6,199 nt of DNA from Candidatus Altarchaeales archaeon A3 (GTDB lineage Archaea; Altiarchaeota; Altiarchaeia; Altiarchaeales; Altiarchaeaceae), in NCBI GenBank assembly GCA_002083985.1, contig MTER01000042.1, forward strand, positions 1 through 6,199, read 5' to 3'. Each line of letters opens with the position of its first letter. Positions within the stretch are counted from its first letter, which is position 1. The position numbers were made by a program, and so were the translations under genes. Shown here one piece after another: positions 3,253 through 6,199 of this stretch. Under the pieces are notes generated by a model. The model did not search any database, had not been told where the DNA came from, and saw only the letters and a program-made list of their open reading frames with translations.

Positions 3253-5946
3253 ATGGATCCAAAAGAATACGAACTTGAATATTTCAGGACAAACAAATTT
3301 TACAGAAAGCAGTGTCCGATATGTAAAAGGTATTTCCGGACACAGGATGAAAACACAGAAATTTGCGGCGAACCCCCTTGCGGAGAATATAAATTTATCG
3401 GAAACTCTCCCATGAATAAATCAATGAATCTGCACGAGATGAGAGAATTTTATCTTAAATTTTTTGAAGAGAATGGTCACAAAAGAATTAACCGTTATCC
3501 TATAACAGCACGATGGAGGGATGATGTTTTCTTCACGCAGGCGTCAATTTATGATTTTCAGCCGCATGTTTTAAACGAAACCGTTGAGCCGCCGGCAAAT
3601 CCTCTGACAATTTCCCAGACATGCGTGAGATTTAACGATATTGACAATGTCGGAAAAACAGGAAGGCATTTTACAATGTTTGAGATGCTCGCACACCATG
3701 TATTTAACAAAACGGCTAAATTTATTTACTTTAAAGACAGGACGGTTGAATTATGCAACACACTGCTAACTGAACGACTGGGAATTAAGCCAAAACACAT
3801 CACTTATGTTGAAGCGGAATGGGAAGGCGGAGGAAATGCAGGTCCCTGTTTTGAAGTAATTGTTGATGGGATTGAACTTGCAACCCTGGTTTTTATGATG
3901 TATAAAGATGTCAGTGATAACAATGGCAATGTCAAAAGAGAGTTAATGGATATGCAGGTTGTTGATACCGGTTACGGACTTGAAAGATTTGTCTGGATGT
4001 CTCAGGGAAAAGAAAATGCGTACGAATGCATCTTTCCGGATGTGTTGAAATTTTTAAAGGACAAAGCAGGTATAAAATCCGATGATTATCAGAGCAAAAT
4101 TTTAGCAGAATATTCAAGGGTTGCAGGAAATTTTAATGTTGAATCAAACAGAGACCTGAATATATTAAGAGAAGAAGCGGCAAAAAGGATTGGAATTAGT
4201 GTTGACGAACTAAATAATGTTGTGTTTCCGTATGAAAATTTATATGCGGTTGCAGACCACACCAGAGCACTGATGTTTTTGCTGAATGACGGCGTTGTTC
4301 CGTCAAATACAAAGGCAGGATATTTTGCACGGCTGTTAGTCAGGAGAACAATAAGGGCGTTAAAAAATTTAAATTTAGGCATTCCGCTCGCAGAAATAGT
4401 TGAAAAGCAGATAGATACATTTAAAAACGAATTTCCTGATGTTAATGAAAACAGGGTTGAAATTTTAAATTTGGTTGATATAGAAGAGAAAAAGTATGTG
4501 GAAACATTGAAGGAAGGAAAAAACATTGTAAGCAGATTAGTAAAGCAAGTTGAGAAAGAAAAAAGGAATATTGAGACAGATGACTTAATACTGCTTTATG
4601 ATACTTACGGACTGAATCCCGAGATAGTTAAGGAATTTTTAGGAGATAATGAAAAGTCAGAAATTTCAATTCCCGATGATTTTTACATTCGGGTTGCAAA
4701 GGCACACGAAAAGGAAAATAAGGGAAATGTTGAAAAAGAAAATTCGGACTCAAATTTAAATTCGGAAGGAATTCCAGATACGGAACTTTTGTATTATGAA
4801 GATTCGGAAATTTTTGAATTTGATGCAAAGATATTAAAAATTTTAAATTTAGATAAAGGAAAGACATACATAATTTTGGACAAGACATATTTTTATCCCG
4901 AAGGAGGGGGGCAGGAATGTGATATGGGATTTATTGGAAATTTAAGGGTTAGTGAGGTTCAGAAAAAAGGAAAAATTGTTGGACACGAAGTTGAAGGAAA
5001 TATTGAAAATTTAAAAGAAAATCAGGTTGTGCATTGTAAGGTTGATAAAGAAAGAAGAGGACAATTAACCACCCACCACACAGCAACACACATAATTAAT
5101 GCATGTGCAAGAAATTTACTTGGAAATCACATATACCAGAGCGGTGCTCATAAGTCGGTTGATATGGCACGATTAGATATTACCCATTATGCGTTGCTGA
5201 CAGATGACGAATTACAAAAATTAGAGCAGGATGCAAACGAGATTGTTACAAGTGCAAACAACATAGAAATTTCATTTATGGAAAGAAACAATGCGGAAAG
5301 CAAATACGGATTCCGTCTTTATCAGGGAGGTGCGGTTCCGGGAAAATTTATAAGAGTTATAAAAATATCGGATGATAAAGGAAATCTGGTTGATGCAGAG
5401 GCATGCGGAGGAACACATTTTAATAATACAGGGGATGTAGGAATTATAAAGCTCACCGGACAGAAAAGAATTCAGGACGGGGTCTTGCGGCTGGAATTTG
5501 TTGCGGGGAAAAAAGCGATGGAATATATAACTAATAATGAGAAAATTTTAAAAAAGAGTTCGGCAACATTTTCGGTTGAAATTTCCAAACTTCCAAAGAC
5601 ATGTGAAAGGTTTTTCGATGAATGGAAGGGCTTGAGAAAGGAAAATAAGGAATTAAAAAACATAGTTTGCGAAATTTTAAAGGAAAATCTGAAAGGCAAA
5701 GAAGCAGTCAGGTTGCAGACAGATTATTTAGATGCGAATGAAATCACAGACATAGCAAAAAATTTAAGAAATTTTGTAATTGTTAATTTTAAAAATAAAA
5801 TTTTAGTTAGTGATTTGGATTTAATAAATTTAAGCGTTAAGGATTTAAAAATAATAAGGGATGTAAAAGGGGAAAAAGGAAACTTTAAGGTTTATGTGTT
5901 CGGAAATGAAGGTGCCGAAGGAGTTAAAACTTTGATAAAACAGTAA
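3253..5946 (+). CDS. alaS: Alanyl-tRNA synthetase, archaeal type
   Basis: This 897-residue cytoplasmic enzyme charges tRNA-Ala with alanine and clears mischarged serine or glycine. An archaeal N-terminal zinc site comes first (Cys21, Cys24, Cys38, Cys43). The class II catalytic core follows: RYPITARWRDDVFFTQASIY (81-100), PPANPLTISQTCVRF (113-127), GRHFTMFEMLAHH (137-149), GGGNAGPCFEV (192-202) and VVDTGYGLERF (236-246) with the class II motif 3 arginine. ADHTRAL (334-340) lies in the tRNA-recognition region. YPEGGGQECDMG (548-559) opens the editing module, whose zinc ligands are His609, His613, Cys718 and His722 (HTATH, CGGTH). A charged, low-complexity linker (about 484-510) joins the halves. 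The C-terminal domain lacks the bacterial glycine-rich GGxGGG signature; length agrees with archaeal enzymes of about 890-910 residues. The ATG at 3253 is supported by the TATA box and conserved N-terminus. The gene appears monocistronic and intact. Confidence 0.98.
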   Translation: MDPKEYELEYFRTNKFYRKQCPICKRYFRTQDENTEICGEPPCGEYKFIGNSPMNKSMNLHEMREFYLKFFEENGHKRINRYPITARWRDDVFFTQASIYDFQPHVLNETVEPPANPLTISQTCVRFNDIDNVGKTGRHFTMFEMLAHHVFNKTAKFIYFKDRTVELCNTLLTERLGIKPKHITYVEAEWEGGGNAGPCFEVIVDGIELATLVFMMYKDVSDNNGNVKRELMDMQVVDTGYGLERFVWMSQGKENAYECIFPDVLKFLKDKAGIKSDDYQSKILAEYSRVAGNFNVESNRDLNILREEAAKRIGISVDELNNVVFPYENLYAVADHTRALMFLLNDGVVPSNTKAGYFARLLVRRTIRALKNLNLGIPLAEIVEKQIDTFKNEFPDVNENRVEILNLVDIEEKKYVETLKEGKNIVSRLVKQVEKEKRNIETDDLILLYDTYGLNPEIVKEFLGDNEKSEISIPDDFYIRVAKAHEKENKGNVEKENSDSNLNSEGIPDTELLYYEDSEIFEFDAKILKILNLDKGKTYIILDKTYFYPEGGGQECDMGFIGNLRVSEVQKKGKIVGHEVEGNIENLKENQVVHCKVDKERRGQLTTHHTATHIINACARNLLGNHIYQSGAHKSVDMARLDITHYALLTDDELQKLEQDANEIVTSANNIEISFMERNNAESKYGFRLYQGGAVPGKFIRVIKISDDKGNLVDAEACGGTHFNNTGDVGIIKLTGQKRIQDGVLRLEFVAGKKAMEYITNNEKILKKSSATFSVEISKLPKTCERFFDEWKGLRKENKELKNIVCEILKENLKGKEAVRLQTDYLDANEITDIAKNLRNFVIVNFKNKILVSDLDLINLSVKDLKIIRDVKGEKGNFKVYVFGNEGAEGVKTLIKQ

Positions 5947-5957
5947 AAAACAACTGA

Positions 5958-6153
5958 TTATAACGGATTGCTGTGCTGATTTCTACAACCAATTCTCATG
6001 TATCTAAACTCGTTTAATCTCTCAAAATGGCATTCTATGTTTGTTATTGTGCTTTTCTATTGTCTTTGATACCATGTTGTACAAGTGTGTTTTTTCAGGA
6101 CAATTAACGTAACTTCTCAATAAGTTGTGGTAAAAAATTTTGTAACTGCTCAT
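5958..6153 (-). pseudogene. Possible frameshifted coding remnant, function unknown
   Basis: On the minus strand an ATG at 6153 opens 43 codons ending in TGA at 6024-6022 (MSSYKIFYHN...KHRMPF). Shifting one base at 6030 continues an open frame as HFERLNEFRYMRIGCRNQ and further to TAA at 5960-5958. The strand is purine-rich in the manner of the real genes here, and the two pieces read as basic, aromatic-rich protein like the C-terminal part of a transposase or another decayed gene. I do not recognise a family, so this is tentative; chance open frames of this size are common. It converges on alaS with an 11-base gap. Confidence 0.25.
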
Positions 6154-6199
6154 TTTATAAAAAACAAACACAAAAAATGCGAAATAAATTAACAATAGG

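Noticed and set aside
4089..4526. 145-codon open frame on the minus strand within alaS
   Set aside because: It is the antisense of a strongly conserved gene, has serine/phenylalanine-rich composition typical of the complement of AT-rich coding sequence, and no recognisable motif.

Overview
The window reads as AT-rich archaeal chromosome. The evidence is an alanyl-tRNA synthetase of archaeal type (N-terminal four-cysteine zinc site before the class II core), a Sec61-beta-type protein-translocase subunit, TATA-box-like elements rather than -35/-10 promoters, and little Shine-Dalgarno sequence except inside an operon. A hisH gene suggests histidine synthesis. The exact lineage cannot be fixed from sequence alone; an AT-rich euryarchaeon or Altiarchaeota-like organism would fit.

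Layout: 1-363 is the 3' part of hisH. 448-2194 is a two-gene restriction-modification operon: an HNH endonuclease followed by a beta-class DNA adenine methyltransferase, overlapping by 8 bases, with a clear ribosome binding site for the second gene. 2195-2759 is a gene-free stretch between convergent genes, packed with inverted repeats: three hairpins with related arms, a small element with terminal inverted repeats (element A), and a separate structure with perfect 14-bp arms. 2760-2930 on the minus strand is a 56-residue Sec61-beta gene. 2931-3252 is a divergent promoter region that holds a second copy of the small element, inverted (element B), and a pair of 12-bp direct repeats touching the sec61-beta start codon. 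3253-5946 is alaS, probably on a leaderless transcript. The last 250 bases hold a possible frameshifted coding remnant on the minus strand.

The chromosomal genes (hisH, sec61-beta, alaS) are not functionally linked to one another. The restriction-modification pair is the accessory cargo, and the repeat-rich tract next to it suggests this spot has received insertions. The two observations most worth following are the A/B element pair, in which B equals A minus one internal 24-bp repeat period, and the methyltransferase C-terminal C-x2-C-x16-H-x4-C tail, which looks like an added zinc-binding unit. I saw no CRISPR array, tRNA, rRNA or intact transposase.
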